Source of the DNA: Ehretia macrophylla
Taxonomy: Eukaryota; Streptophyta; Magnoliopsida; Boraginales; Ehretiaceae
Length of the DNA stretch: 64,000 nt
NCBI GenBank assembly: GCA_037974665.1
Contig: CM075771.1
Span: 16,031,425 to 16,095,424 of the forward strand
Direction of reading: 5' to 3'
Shown: piece after piece, positions 45,488 to 56,358 of the stretch
How positions within the stretch are numbered: the first letter of the stretch is position 1
How the letters are laid out: each line of letters starts with the position of its first letter
Position numbers and translations under genes: made by a program
Notes under the pieces: model-generated
Databases searched by the model: none
What the model saw: only the letters and a program-made list of their open reading frames with translations
What the model was told of the DNA's origin: nothing

Positions 45488-46050
45488 CTTTTTTGTTTTG
45501 ATTTTTTGCCCATTAAGCCTTGCCAAGATGCTTTATCCGTCATACTTCTATTATCGAGTACCACAGAATCTTGGGCAAGACAAGTTCGCCTCGCATAGAG
45601 GCTAGGCCCGCAAACCGAGGGCATGGGGCCAGTGACTAGGTCTCCGTCGCTCCAGTGCCTAGAACTTTTGATCCATAAGGAGTTATGCGGCGCACAGGAT
45701 ACCCTCGAAAAGCTCTCTAAGAGCTCTAGGATGGGGGCAACTAGCCGGCTCGACTGTGCCTATTTGCAGAGCCCAAAATCGATCGTTTCTATCAGCTTTG
45801 GGCCGCTTTTCTTCTTTTCGCCCTGTTTCTTCTTCTCTGATCGTTCGTAGTGAGCTGCGAAAAAGACGTCAACCTAACTCACAGGACATTAGAGGGCACT
45901 ACAATGCATTGATATCGCGTCTTGCGAGGATGCTACGTTATTAAAGCAGATGGGTCACCGATAAACCTAATGGACCTCTCGAACGGGCCGTCTCTCTGGG
46001 CTGGGACTGTGAATTGTCATCACATAAGGGTTTTGCGCCCTCAACATGAC

Positions 46051-46169
46051 GGGTACAATCATTCCTGCACTAGTGCACCGGATCCCATCAGAACTCCGAA
46101 GTTAAGCGTGCTTGGCCTAGAGTAGTACTGGGATGGGTGACCCCCTAGAAAGTCCTCGTGTTGCACCCC
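46051..46169 (+). rRNA. 5S rRNA: 5S rRNA gene copy 68
   Basis: Full length, about 8 differences: G5A, G7A, A16T, A23G, G66C, G68T, G97A, G99A. Partner of copy 38 (G7A, A23G shared). IE hit at 68. Confidence 0.94.
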
Positions 46170-46194
46170 CCTTTTCGTTTTTATTTTTTCACCC

Positions 46195-46216
46195 CGTAAA
46201 GCCTTGGAATCTTGGG
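46195..46216 (+). other. About 42-bp deletion removing an inverted-repeat arm
   Basis: GCCTTG joins GAATCTTGGGC, so the left arm and the loop of the spacer inverted repeat are gone. It gives the 641-bp unit before copy 69. Confidence 0.8.
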
Positions 46217-46691
46217 CAAGACAACTTCTCTTCGCGTAGAGGCTAGGCCCGCAAACCGAGGGCGTGGGGCCTGTGATTAAGTCTTCGTCGCTCCGGTGCC
46301 TATAACTTTTGATCCGTAAGGAGTTATGCGGCGCACAACATACCATTGGAAAGCTCTCCGAGTGCTCTACAACTAGGGCAGGAAGCCAGCTTGGTTGTGC
46401 CTATTTTTGGAGCCCAAAAATGATCATTTTCATATGTCAAAGGACACTTTTCATCTTTTTGTGTTATTTTTTCATCTTGGATCGTTCGAAGTGAGCCGCA
46501 AAAAGGACGACAACCGAACTCGCTGGACATTAGAGGGCACTACGACGCGTCGATATTGCGCCTTGCAAGGATGCTATGTTGTTGAAGTAGATGGGTCATC
46601 GATGAACCCATTGGGCTTGTTGAATGGGCTGACTCTCTGGGATGGGATTGTGAACCATCAGCACAAAAGGGTTTTGCGCCTTCAACATGAC

Positions 46692-46810
46692 GGGTTCGAT
46701 CATTCCAGCACTAATACACCGGATCCCATTAGAACTCTGAAGTTAAGCGTGCTTGGGCGAGAGTAGTACAGGGATGGATAACCCCCTGGAATGTCCTCGT
46801 GTTGCACAAC
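46692..46810 (+). rRNA. 5S rRNA: 5S rRNA gene copy 69
   Basis: Full length, about 11 differences: G5T, G25A, C39T, C47T, T79A, G87A, G89A, G99A, A101T, C117A, C118A. Partner of copy 39. Upstream ATAA is AAAA, and the preceding spacer lost about 42 bp. Confidence 0.92.
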
Positions 46811-47373
46811 CTTTTTCGTTTTGATTTTTTGCCCTGTTAAGCCTTGCCAAGATGCTTTATCCGTCATACTTCTATTATCGAGTCCCACAGAATCTTGGCC
46901 GAGACAACTTCGCCTCGCGTAGTGGCTAGGCCTGCAAACCGAAGGCGGGGGGCCAGTGACCAAGTCTCTGTCGCTCCGTTGCCCATAACTTTTGATCCGT
47001 AAAGAGTTACGCTACGCACAACATACCGTTGGAAAGCTCTCCAAGAGCTCTATGACGGGGGTAGCAAGCCTACTCAACAACGCCTATTTTTGGAGCCCAA
47101 AATCGATCATTTTCATCTGTTTTGGGAGACATTTCTTCTTTTTGTGCTGTTTTTTGTCCCGGATCGTACGTCGTGAGCCGCGAAAAGAATGACAATCGAA
47201 CTCGCAGGACATTAGAGGGCACTACAACGCATCGATATTGCGGCTTGCGAGAATGCTACGTTGCTGAAGTAGATGGGTAGTCGATAAACACATTGGGCCT
47301 TTCGAATGGGCCGTCTCTTTGTTCTTGGACTGCAAACCATCAGCACATAAGGGTCTTGCGTCCTTAACATGAC

Positions 47374-47492
47374 GGGTGCGATCATTCTAGCACTAATGCA
47401 CCGGATCCCATCAGAACTCCAAAGTTAAGCGTGCTTGGGCGAGAGTAGTATTGGGTTGGGTGACCACCTCGGAAGTCCTCATGTTGCACCCC
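47374..47492 (+). rRNA. 5S rRNA: 5S rRNA gene copy 70
   Basis: Full length, about 7 differences: C15T, G48A, C78T, A83T, C93A, G97C, G108A. Five are shared with copy 40. Box C hit at 83. Confidence 0.95.
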
Positions 47493-48055
47493 CCTTTTCG
47501 TTTTGATTTTTTCCCCCGTTAAGCCTTTGCCAAGATGTTTTATCCGTCATACTTCTATTATCGAGTCCCACGAAATCTTGGGCAAGACAACTTCCCCTCG
47601 CGTAGAGGTTGGGCTGGCAAACCGAGGGCGTGGGGCTAGTGATCGAGTCTCCGTTGCTCCGGTGCCCATAACTTTTGATCCGTAAGGACATATGCGGTGC
47701 ACAACATACCGTTGGAAAGCTCTCCAGGAGCTCTTCGACGGTGGTAGCAATCCTACTCAGCTGTGCCTATTTTCGAAGTCAAAATTCATCATTTTCATCA
47801 ATTTTGGGCCACTTTTCTTCATTTTACGCTATCTCTTCATCCCGGATCATTCGTAGTGAGCCGCGAAAAGGACGACAACCGAACTCACAGGACATTAGAG
47901 GGCACTACAACGGGTTGATATCGCGTCTTGCAAGGATGCTACATTGTTGAAGAAGATGAGTCGTCGATAACCCATTGGGCCATTCGAATGGGCCGTCTCT
48001 CTGGGCTGGGACTGTGAACTGTCAGCACATAAAGGTTTTGCACCCTCAACATGAC

Positions 48056-48174
48056 GGGTGCGATCATTCCAGCACTGACGCAACGGATCCCATCAGAACT
48101 CTGAAGTTAAGCGTGCTTGGGCGAGTGTAGTACTGGGATGGGTGACCCCCAAAGAAGTCCTCGTGTTGCACCCT
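48056..48174 (+). rRNA. 5S rRNA: 5S rRNA gene copy 71 (alpha type)
   Basis: Full length, about 9 differences: A22G, T24C, C28A, C47T, A71T, T96A, G97A, G98A, C119T. A22G, C28A and T96A mark the alpha type with copies 75 and 79. Confidence 0.94.
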
Positions 48175-48727
48175 CCTTTTCGTTTTGATTTTTTGTCCCG
48201 TTAAGCCTTGCCAAGATGCTTTATCTGTCATACTTCTATTATCGAGTACCACGGAAACTTGGGCAAGACAACTTCGCCTCGTGTAGAGGCTGGGCCCACA
48301 AACTGAGGGCGTAGGGCTAGTGACCAAGTCTTCATCGCTCCGGTGCCCATAACTTTTGATCCGTAAGGAGTTACGCAGTGCACAGCATACCGTTGGAAAG
48401 CTCTACGACGGGGGCAACTAGTCTGCTCGGTTGTACCTATTTTTGAATCCCAAAATCGATCCTTTCTATCAGTTTTGGGCCATTTTTCTTCTTTTTGCAC
48501 TATTTTTTCATCCCAAATCATTCGTAGTGAGCCGCGAAAAGGACTACAACCTAACTCGCAGGACATTAGAGGGTACTACAACGCGTTAATATCGGGTCTT
48601 GCGAGGATGCTACGTTGTTGAAGCAGATGGGTCATCGATAAACCTATTGGGCCTTTCGAATGGGCCGTCCCTCTAGGCTGGGACTGTGAACTATAAGCAC
48701 ATAAGGGTTTTGCGCCCTCAACATGAC

Positions 48728-48846
48728 AGGTGCGATCATTCATGCACAAATTCACCGAATCCCATCAGAACTGCGAAGTTAAGCGTGCTTGGGCGAGAGT
48801 AGTACTGGAATGGGAGACCCCTTGGAAAGTCCTCGTGTTGCACCCC
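48728..48846 (+). rRNA. 5S rRNA: 5S rRNA gene copy 72 (beta type)
   Basis: Full length, about 11 differences: G1A, C15A, A16T, T21A, G25T, G31A, C46G, G82A, T88A, C95T, G99A. G25T and G31A are the beta markers. The preceding spacer lost 11 bp at the AGCTCT palindrome. Confidence 0.92.
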
Positions 48847-49410
48847 TCTTTTTGTTTTTATTTTTTGGCCCGTTAAGCCTTGCCAAGATGCTTTATCCAT
48901 CATACTTCTACTATCGAGTCCCACAGAATCTTGGGCAAGACAACTTCGCCTCACGTAAAGGCTGGGCCTACAAACCGAGGGGTTGGGGCCAGTGGCCAGG
49001 GATCCGTCGCTCTGGTGCCTATAAGTTTTGGTCCGTAAGGAGTTATGTGGTGCACAACATACCGTTGGAAAGCTCTCCGAGAGCTCTACGACAGGGGTGG
49101 CAAGCTTGCCTAGTTGTGCATATTTTTGGAGCCCAAACTCGATCATTTTCATAAGTGTTAGGCCATTTTTCTTCTTTTTGCGTTGTTTCTTCATCTCGGT
49201 TCGTTCGTAGTGCGCCCCGAAAAGGACGACCACCTAACTCAAACGACATTAGTGGGCACTACAATGCGTCGATATCGTGTCTTGCAAAGATGCTACGTTG
49301 TTGAAGCAGATGGGTCGTCGATAAACCCATTGGGCTTGTTGAATGGGTTGTCTCTCTGGGATGGGATTGTAAACCGTCAGCACATAAGGGTTTTACGCCC
49401 TCAACATGAC

Positions 49411-49529
49411 GGATGCAATCATTCCAGAACTGATGCACCAGATCCCATAAGAACTCCGAAGTTAAGCGTGCTTGGGCGAGAGTAGTACTGGGATGGATGA
49501 CCCTCTGGATTGTCCTCGTGTTGTACCCC
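49411..49529 (+). rRNA. 5S rRNA: 5S rRNA gene copy 73 (gamma type)
   Basis: Full length, about 11 differences: G3A, G7A, C18A, A22G, G30A, C39A, G87A, C94T, A100T, A101T, C114T. Gamma markers G7A, A22G, G30A, A100T, A101T. Confidence 0.92.
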
Positions 49530-50094
49530 CTTTTTTCATTTTTATTTTTTGCCCCATTAAGCCTTGCCAAGTTGCTTTATCCATTATACTTCTATTATCG
49601 AGTCCCACGGAATCTTGGGCAAGACAACTTCACCTCGCATAGAGGCTGGGCCCGTAAACCTAGGGCGTAGGGCCCATGACCAAGTCTCTATCGCTTCGGT
49701 GCCCATAATTTTTGATCCGTAAAGAGTTACGCGGTGCACAACATACCGTTGGAAAGCTCTCTGAAAGCTCTACGACAGGGGTAGCTAGCCTTCTTGGCTA
49801 TACCTGTTTTTGGAGCCCATAATCGATCGTTTTCATCAGTTTTGGGCCACTTTTCTTCTTTTTGCACTGTTTCTTCATCCCGGATCGTTCGTAGTGAGTC
49901 GCAAAAAGGATGACAACCTAACTCGCAGGACATTAGAAGGCACTACAATGCGTCGATATAGCGTCTTGCGAGGATGCTATATTGTTGAAGCAGATTAGTT
50001 GTCGATAAAACTAATGGGCCATTCGAATGGGCCGTCTCTCTAGGTTGGGACTGTGAACTATCAGCACATAAGGGTTTTACGCCCTCAAGATGAG

Positions 50095-50213
50095 GGGTGC
50101 GATCATTCCAGCACTAATGCATTGGATCTCATCAGAACTTCGAAGTTAAGTGTGCTTGGGCGAGAGTAGTACTGGGATGGGTGACCCAATGGGAAGTTCT
50201 CGTGTTGCACCCC
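50095..50213 (+). rRNA. 5S rRNA: 5S rRNA gene copy 74 (delta type)
   Basis: Full length, about 8 differences: C28T, C29T, C35T, C46T, C57T, C94A, C95A, C104T, nearly all C-to-T. Shares C28T, C35T, C46T, C57T and C104T with copy 78. Confidence 0.94.
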
Positions 50214-50776
50214 CATTTTCGTTATGATTTTTTGCCCCGTCAAGCCGTGCCAAGATGCTTTATCCATCGTACATCTATTATCGAGTCCCATGGAAACTAG
50301 GGCAAGACAAATTCGCCTCGCGTAGAGGCTGGGCCCGCAGACCGAAGGCGTGGGGCTAGTGACCAAGTCTCCGTTGCTCTGGTGCCCATAACTTTTGATC
50401 TGTAAGTAGTTGTGTGGCGCACAGTATACCATTTGAAAGCTCTTCGAGAGCTCTACGACTGTGGCAACAAGCCTACTTGGTTGTTCCTATTTTCGGAGCC
50501 CAAACATGATCGTTTTCATAAGCTTTTAGCCATTTTCCTTCTTTTTGCATTGTTTCTTCGTCTCGGATCATTCGTGGTGAGCCACGAAAAGGATGACAAC
50601 CTAACTCGCAGGACATTAGAGGGCACTACAATGCGTCGATATCACGTCTTGCGAGGATGTTACGTTGTTGAAGCATATAAGTCGTCGATAAACCATTGGA
50701 CCATTCGAATGGGCCGTCTCTCTAGGCTGGGACTGTGAACTGTCAGCAAATAAGGGTTTTGCGCCCTCAACATGAC

Positions 50777-50895
50777 GGGTGCGATCATTCCAGCACTGAT
50801 GCAATGAATCCCATCAGAACTCCGAAGTTAAGCGTGCTTGGGCGAGAGTAGTACTGGGATGGGTGACCCCCAGGGAAGTCCTCGTGTTGCACCCC
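50777..50895 (+). rRNA. 5S rRNA: 5S rRNA gene copy 75 (alpha type, well preserved)
   Basis: About 5 differences: A22G, C28A, C29T, G31A, T96A. All promoter boxes intact; flank is AAATAAGGGTTTTGCGCCC. Plausibly functional. Confidence 0.96.
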
Positions 50896-51459
50896 CCTTT
50901 TCGTTTTGATTTTTTGTCCCGTTAAGCCTTGCCAAGATGCTTTATCTGTCATACTTCTATTATCGAGTACCACGGAATCTTGGGCAAGACAACTTCGCTT
51001 CACGTAGAGGCTGGGCCCGCAAACCAATGGCGTAGGGCTTGTGACCAGGTCTTCGTCGCTCCGGTGCCGATAACTTTTGATCCGTAAGGAGTTACGCAGT
51101 GCACAACATACTGTAGGAAAGCTGTCCGAGAGCACTACGACGGGGGCAGCTAGTCTGCCCGACTGTACCTATTTTTGAATCCCAAAATCGATCCTTTCTA
51201 TCAGTTTTGGGCCACTTTTCTTCTTTTTGCACTGTTTTTTCATCCTAGATCATTCGTAGTGAGCCGCGAAAAGGACTACAACCTAACTCGCAGGACATTA
51301 GAGGGTACTACAATGTGTCAATATCGGGTCTTGCGAGGATGCTACGTTGTTGAAGCAGATGGGTCATCGATAAACCTATTAGGCCTTTCGAATAGGTCGT
51401 CCCTCTAGGCTGGGACTGTGAACTGTTAGCACATAACGGTTTTGCGCCATCAACATGAC

Positions 51460-51578
51460 GGGTGCGATCATTCCAGCACTAATTCACCGAATCCCATCAG
51501 AACTCCGAAGTTAAGCGTGATTGGGCGAGAGTAGTACTGGGATGGGTGACCCCCTAGAAAGTCCTCGTGTTGCACCCC
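51460..51578 (+). rRNA. 5S rRNA: 5S rRNA gene copy 76 (beta type)
   Basis: About 5 differences: G25T, G31A, C61A, G97A, G99A. Only C61A touches box A. Flank has ATAACGGTT. Confidence 0.96.
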
Positions 51579-52142
51579 CCTTTTTGTTTTTATTTTTTGG
51601 CCCGTTAAGCCTTGCCAAGATGCTTTATCCGTCATACTTCTACTATCGAGTCCCACAGAATCTTTGGCAAGACAACTTCGCCTCGCGTAAAGGCTGGGCC
51701 TGCAAACCGAGGGCGTGGGGCCAGTGGCCAGGTCTCCGTCGCTCCGGTGCCTATAAGTTTTGATCCGTAAGGAGTTATGTGGTACACAGCATACCGTTGG
51801 AAAGCTCTCCGAGAGTTCTACGACAGGGGCAGCAAGCTTGCTTGGTTGTGCCTATTTTTGGAGCCCAAACTCAATCATTTTCATAAGTGTTAGGCCGTTT
51901 TTCTTCTTTTTGCGTTGTTTCTTCATCTCGGTTCGTTCGTAGTGCGTCCCGAAAAGGACGACAACCTAATTCAAAGGACATTAGTGGGCACTACAATGCG
52001 TCGATATCGCGTCTTGCAAAGATGCTACGTTGTTGAAGCAGATGGGTAGTCGATAAACCCATTGGGCTTGTTGAATGGGTCGTCTCTCTGGGATGGGATT
52101 GTAAACCGTCAGCACATAAGGGTTTTACGCCCTCAACATGAT

Positions 52143-52261
52143 GGGTGCAATCATTCCAGCACTGATGCACCAGATCCCATCAGAACTCCGAGGTTAAGCG
52201 TGCTTGGGCGAGAGTAGTACTGGGATTGATGACCCCCTGGATTGTCCTCGTGTTGCACCCC
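52143..52261 (+). rRNA. 5S rRNA: 5S rRNA gene copy 77 (gamma type)
   Basis: Full length, about 8 differences: G7A, A22G, G30A, A50G, G85T, G87A, A100T, A101T. Box C broken (GGATTGATGA), as in copy 81. Confidence 0.94.
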
Positions 52262-52826
52262 TTTTTTTCGTTTTGATTTTTTGCCCCGTTAAGCCTTGCC
52301 AAGATGCTTTATCCATTATACTTCTATTATAGAGTCCCACGGAATCTTGGGCAAGACAACTTTGCCTCGCATGGAGGCTGGGCCTGTAAACTGAGGCCTT
52401 GGGGCCCGTGGCCAAGTCTCCGTCGCTTCGGTGCCCATAATTTTTGATCCGTAAGGAGTTATGCGATGCACAACATACCGTTGGAAAGCTCTCTGAAAGT
52501 TCTATGATAAGGGTAGCTAGCCTACTTGGCTATGCCTATTTTTGGAGCCCAAAATCGATCATTTTCATCAGTTTTGGGCCACTTTTCTTCTTTTTGCAAT
52601 GTTTCTTCATCCCGGATCGTTCGTAGTGAGTCGCAAAAAGGATAACAACCTAACTCGCAGAACATTAGAAGGAACTACAATGCGTAGATATCGCGTCTTG
52701 CGAGGATGCTACATTGTTGAAGCAGATGAGTTGTCGATAAAGCTATTGGGACATTCGAATGGGTCGTCTCTCTAGGCTGGGACTGTGAACTATCAGCACA
52801 TAAGGGTTTTACGCCCTCAAGATGAG

Positions 52827-52945
52827 GGGTGCGATCATTCCAGCACTAATGCATCAGATCTCATCAGAACTTCGAAGTTAAGTGTGCTTGGGCGAGAGTA
52901 GTATTGGGATGGGTGACCCCATGGGAAGTTCTCGTGTTGCACCCC
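52827..52945 (+). rRNA. 5S rRNA: 5S rRNA gene copy 78 (delta type)
   Basis: Full length, about 8 differences: C28T, G30A, C35T, C46T, C57T, C78T, C95A, C104T. Near twin of copy 74 one higher-order period (2732 bp) upstream. Confidence 0.94.
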
Positions 52946-53508
52946 CCTTTTCGTTATGATTTTTTGCCCCGTCAAGCCTTGCCAAGATGCTTTATCCATC
53001 ATACTTCTATTATCGAGTCCCACGAAAACTTGGGCAAGACAAATTCGCCTCGCGTAGAGGCTGGGCCCACAGACCTAGGGCATAGGGCCAGTGACCAAGT
53101 CTCCGTTGCTCCGGTGCCCATAACTTTTGATCTGTAAGTAGTTGTGTGGCGCACAGTATACCGTTTGAAAGCTCTCCGAGAGCTCTACGAATGTGGCAAC
53201 AAGCCTACTTGGTTGTTCCTATTTTCGGAGCCCAAACACGATCGTTTTCATAAGTTTTTTGCCATTTTTCTTCTTTTTGCATTGTGTCTTCATCTCTGAT
53301 CATTCGTGGTGAGCCGTGAAAAGGTTGACAACCTAACACGCAGGACATTAGGGTGCCATACTATGCGTCGATATCGCTTCTTGCAAGGATGTTACGTTGT
53401 TGAAGCATTTGAGTCGTCGATAACCCATTGGACCATTCGAATGGGCCGTCTCTCTGGGCTGGGACTGTGAACTGTCACCACATAAGGGTTTTGCGCCCTC
53501 AACATGAC

Positions 53509-53627
53509 GGGTGCGATCATTCCAACACTGATGCAATGGATCCCATCAGAAATCCAAAGTTAAGCGTGCTTGGACGAGAGTAGTACCGGGATGGGTGACC
53601 CTCAGGGAAGTCCTCGTATTGCACCCC
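53509..53627 (+). rRNA. 5S rRNA: 5S rRNA gene copy 79 (alpha type)
   Basis: Full length, about 11 differences: G17A, A22G, C28A, C29T, C44A, G48A, G66A, T79C, C94T, T96A, G110A. Box A, IE and the box C core are unchanged. Exactly 2732 bp after copy 75. Confidence 0.93.
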
Positions 53628-54163
53628 CCTTTTCGTTTTGATTTTTTGTCCCGTTAAGCCTTGCCAAGATGCTTTATCCGACATACTTCTATTATCGAGT
53701 ACCATGGAATCTTGGGCAAGACAACTTCGCTTCATGTAGAGGCTGGGGCCACAAACCGAGGGCGTGGGACTTGGGACCAAGTCTTCGCCGCTCCGGTGCC
53801 TATAACTTTTGATCTGTAAGGAGTTACGCGGTGCACAGCATACCGTTGGAAAGCTCTTCACGAGCTCTACGACGGGGGCCGCTAGTCTGCTTGGCTGTAC
53901 CTATTTTTGAATCCAAAAATCGATCCTTTCTATCGGTTTTGGGCCATTTTTCTTCTTTTTGCACTGTTTTTTCATCCCGGATCATTCGTAGTGAACCGCG
54001 AAAAGGACTACAACCTAACTCGCAGTACATTAGAGGGTACTACAACGCGTCAATATCGGGTCTTGCAAGGATGCTACGTTGTTGAAGCAGATGGGTCATC
54101 GATAAACCTATTGGGCCTTTCGAATAGGCCGTCCCTCTAGGCTGGGACTGTGAACTGTTAGCA

Positions 54164-54191
54164 CATAAGGGTTTTGCGCCCTCAACATGAC
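54164..54191 (+). promoter_or_regulatory. Upstream Pol III element of copy 80 (reference for all units)
   Basis: CATAA sits at -28 to -24, CGCCC at about -15 to -11 and C at -1. Known: plant 5S genes commonly use a TATA-like box near -28, a GC doublet near -12 and C at -1. The match in spacing supports a Pol III start at the first G. The same flank is kept in most units. It is deleted or badly changed before copies 31 and 56, and ATAA reads AAAA before copies 49, 53, 69 and 86. Confidence 0.75.
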
Positions 54192-54310
54192 GGGTACGAT
54201 CATTCCAGCACTAATTCACCGAATCCCATCAGAACTCCAAAGTTAAGCGTGCTTGGGCGAGAGTAGTACTGGGATGGGTGACCCCCTAGAAAGTCCTCGT
54301 GTTGCACCCC
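54192..54310 (+). rRNA. 5S rRNA: 5S rRNA gene copy 80 (beta type, reference copy)
   Basis: Full length, about 6 differences: G5A, G25T, G31A, G48A, G97A, G99A. Box A, IE and box C are intact and the 5' flank matches the array consensus, so I use it as the reference for promoter and terminator entries. Exactly 2732 bp after copy 76. Confidence 0.96.
54241..54285 (+). promoter_or_regulatory. Internal control region of copy 80 (box A, IE, box C)
   Basis: Box A (AGTTAAGCGTGCTTG) spans 54241-54255, IE (CGAGAG) 54258-54263 and box C (from GGGATGGGTGACC) 54271-54285. In plants these bind TFIIIA and TFIIIC for Pol III. This copy is unaltered apart from the array-wide G at position 80. By hand count copies 6, 10, 15, 16, 45, 58, 59, 62, 75, 79, 80, 89 and 92 keep the A, IE and C cores. 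Confidence 0.8.
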
Positions 54311-54874
54311 CCTTTTTGTTTTGATTTTCTAGCCCGTTAAGCCTTGCCAAGATGCTTTATCAGTCATACTTCTACTATCGAGTCCCACAGAATCTTGGGC
54401 ATGACAACTTCGCCTCGCGTAAAGGCTGGGCCTGCAAACCGAGGGCGTGGGGCCAGTGGCCAGGTCTCCGTCGCTCCGGTGCCTATAACTTTTGATATGT
54501 AAGGAGTTATGTGGTGCACAGCATACCGTTGGAAAGCTCTCCGAGAGTTCTACAACAGGGGCAGCAAGATTGCTTGGTTGTGCCTATTTTTGGAGCCCAA
54601 ATTCAATCGTTTTCATAAGTGTTAGGCCATTTTTCTTCTTTTTGCGTTGTTTCTTCATCTCGGTTCGTTCGTAGTGTGCCCCAAAAAGGACGACAACCTA
54701 ACTCAAAGGACATTAGTGAGCACTACAATGCGTCGATATCGCTTCTTGCAAATATGCTACGTTGTTGAAGCAGATGGGTCGTAAATAAACCCATTGGGCT
54801 TGTTGAATGGGTCGTCTCTTTGCGATGGGATTGTAAACCGTCAGGACATAAGGGTTTTACGCCCTCAACATGAC
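54311..54874 (+). other. Reference intergenic spacer (564 bp), module map
   Basis: In order: T-rich terminator; AGCCCGTTAAGCC; inverted-repeat arms around CCAAGATGC and AATCTTGGGC; CCTCGCGTAAAGG and the GC-rich GAGGGCGTGGGGCC; GTCTCCGTCGCTCCGGTGCC; TATAACTTTTGAT; GGAAAGCTCTCCGAGAG; CTTGGTTGTGCC; the T-rich TTTTTCTTCTTTTTGCG block; a GGACGACAACCTAACTC segment; GATGCTACGTTGTTGAAGC; the region just before the next 5' flank. All spacers in the window follow this plan. I recognise no transposon ends or RNA gene in it, and its function beyond promoter and terminator is unknown. Confidence 0.85.
54313..54334 (+). terminator. T-rich Pol III termination zone after copy 80 (reference)
   Basis: Two C residues after the gene are followed by TTTTT, then GTTTTGATTTT. 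Pol III stops at runs of four or more T on the non-template strand. Nearly every unit has two or three such runs within 25 bp of the gene end, in variants TTTTCGTTTTGATTTTTT, TTTTCGTTTTTATTTTTT and TTTTCGTTTTGATTTATT. Confidence 0.8.
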
Positions 54875-54993
54875 GGGTGCAATCATTCCAGCACTGATGC
54901 ACCAGATCCCATCAGAACTCCGAAGTTAACTGTGCTTGGGCGAGAGTAGTACTGGGATTGATGACCCCCTGGATTATCCTCGTGTTGCACCCC
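54875..54993 (+). rRNA. 5S rRNA: 5S rRNA gene copy 81 (gamma type)
   Basis: Full length, about 10 differences: G7A, A22G, G30A, G56C, C57T, G85T, G87A, A100T, A101T, G102A. Exactly 2732 bp after copy 77, with the same broken box C. Confidence 0.93.
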
Positions 54994-55558
54994 CTTTTTT
55001 CGTTTTGATTTTTTGCCCCGTTAAGCCTTGCCAAGATGCTTTATCCATTATACTTCTATTATCGAGTCCCACGGAATCTTGGGCAAGACAACTTTGCCTC
55101 GCATAGAGGCTGGGCCCGTAAACCGAGGGCGTGGGGCCCGTGGCCAAGTCTCCGTCGCTTTGGTGCCCATAATTTTTGATCCGTAAGAAGTTATGCGGTG
55201 CACAACATACCGTTGGAAAGCTCTCCGAAAGATCAACGACAGGGGTAGCTAGCCTGCTTGGCTGTGCCAGTTTTTGGAGCCCAAAATCGATCTTTTTCAT
55301 CAATTTTGGGCCACTTTTCTTCTTTTTGCACTGTTTCTTCATCCCGGATCATTCGTAGTGAGTCGCAAAAAGGACGACAACCTAACTCGTAGGACATTAG
55401 AGGGCACTACAATGCGTCGACATCGCATCTTGCGAGGATGCTACATTGTTGAAGCAGATGGGTCGTCAATAGAGCTATTGCGCCTTTCAAATGAGGCGTC
55501 TCTTTGGGCTGGGACTGTGAACTGTCAGCACATAAGGGTTTTACGCCCTCAAGATAAG

Positions 55559-55677
55559 GGGTGCGATCATTCCAGCACCAATGCACCGGATCCAATAAGA
55601 ACTTCGAAGTTAAGCATGCTTGGGCGAGAGTAGTTTTGGAATGGGTAACCCCCTGGGAAGTCATCGTGTTGCACCCC
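55559..55677 (+). rRNA. 5S rRNA: 5S rRNA gene copy 82 (delta type, older lineage)
   Basis: Full length, about 10 differences: T21C, C36A, C39A, C46T, G58A, A77T, C78T, G82A, G89A, C105A. It sits in the delta position but shares T21C, G58A, A77T, C78T and G82A with copy 47, not with copies 74 and 78. Confidence 0.93.
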
Positions 55678-56240
55678 TCTTTTCGTTATGATTTTTTGCC
55701 CCGTTAAGCCTTGCCAAAATGGTTTATCCGTCATACTTCTATTATCGAGTACCACAGAATCTTGGGCATGACAACTTTGCCTCGCGTAGAGGCTGGGCCC
55801 GCAAACCGAGGACGTGGGGCTAGTGACCAAGTCTCCGTCGCATCGGTGCCCATAACTTTTGATCTATAAGGAGTCATGCGGCGCACAGAATACCGTTGGA
55901 AAGCTCTCCGACACCTCTACGACGAAGCAGCTAGCCTTCTAGGCTGTGCCTATTTTCGGAGCCTAAAATCGATCGTTTCTATCAGTTTTGGGCCACTTTT
56001 CTTCTTTTTGCGCTGTTTCTTCGTCTCGGATCATTTGTAGTGAGCCGTGAAAAGGACGACAACCTAACTCACAGGAAATTAGAGGACACTACAACACATT
56101 GATATCGCGTCTTGCGAGGATGCTACGTTGTTAAAGCAGATGGGTCATCGATAAACCTATTGGGCCTTTTCAATGGGCCGTCTCTCTAGGCTGGAACTGT
56201 GAACTGTCAGCACATAAGAGTTTTGCACCCTCAACATGAC

Positions 56241-56358
56241 GAGTGCGATCATTCCAGCACTAATGCAACGGATCCCATCAGAACTCCAAACTTAAGCGTG
56301 CTTGACGAGAGTAATACTAAGATGGGTGACCCCCTGCGAAGTCCTTGGGTTGCAACCC
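56241..56358 (+). rRNA. 5S rRNA: 5S rRNA gene copy 83 (1-bp deletion)
   Basis: 118 nt; one G is lost at 64-66 (CTTGACGAG) between box A and IE. Other changes: G2A, C28A, G48A, G51C, G66A, G75A, G80A, G81A, G98C, C107T, T109G, C116A. Partner of copy 48. Confidence 0.9.

Larger units (their letters stand above)
48056..55677 (+). repeat. Four-unit higher-order repeat (2732 bp), three copies
   Basis: Gene types run alpha-beta-gamma-delta three times: copies 71-74, 75-78, 79-82. Spacer landmarks repeat at exactly 2732 bp: GAATCCCAAAATCGATCC (about 48446, 51178, then GAATCCAAAAATCGATCC at 53910), the CATAAGTGTTAGGCC block (49150, 51882, 54614), and TCAAGATGAGGGG or its variant before copies 74, 78 and 82. 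The 4 x 683 period fits exactly. Copies 2 and 3 are more alike than either is to the first. Confidence 0.9.

Noticed and set aside
48736-49233. 165-codon frame on the - strand.
   Set aside because: It covers a 5S gene and spacer in antisense. Equivalent frames in neighbouring units are stopped at different points.
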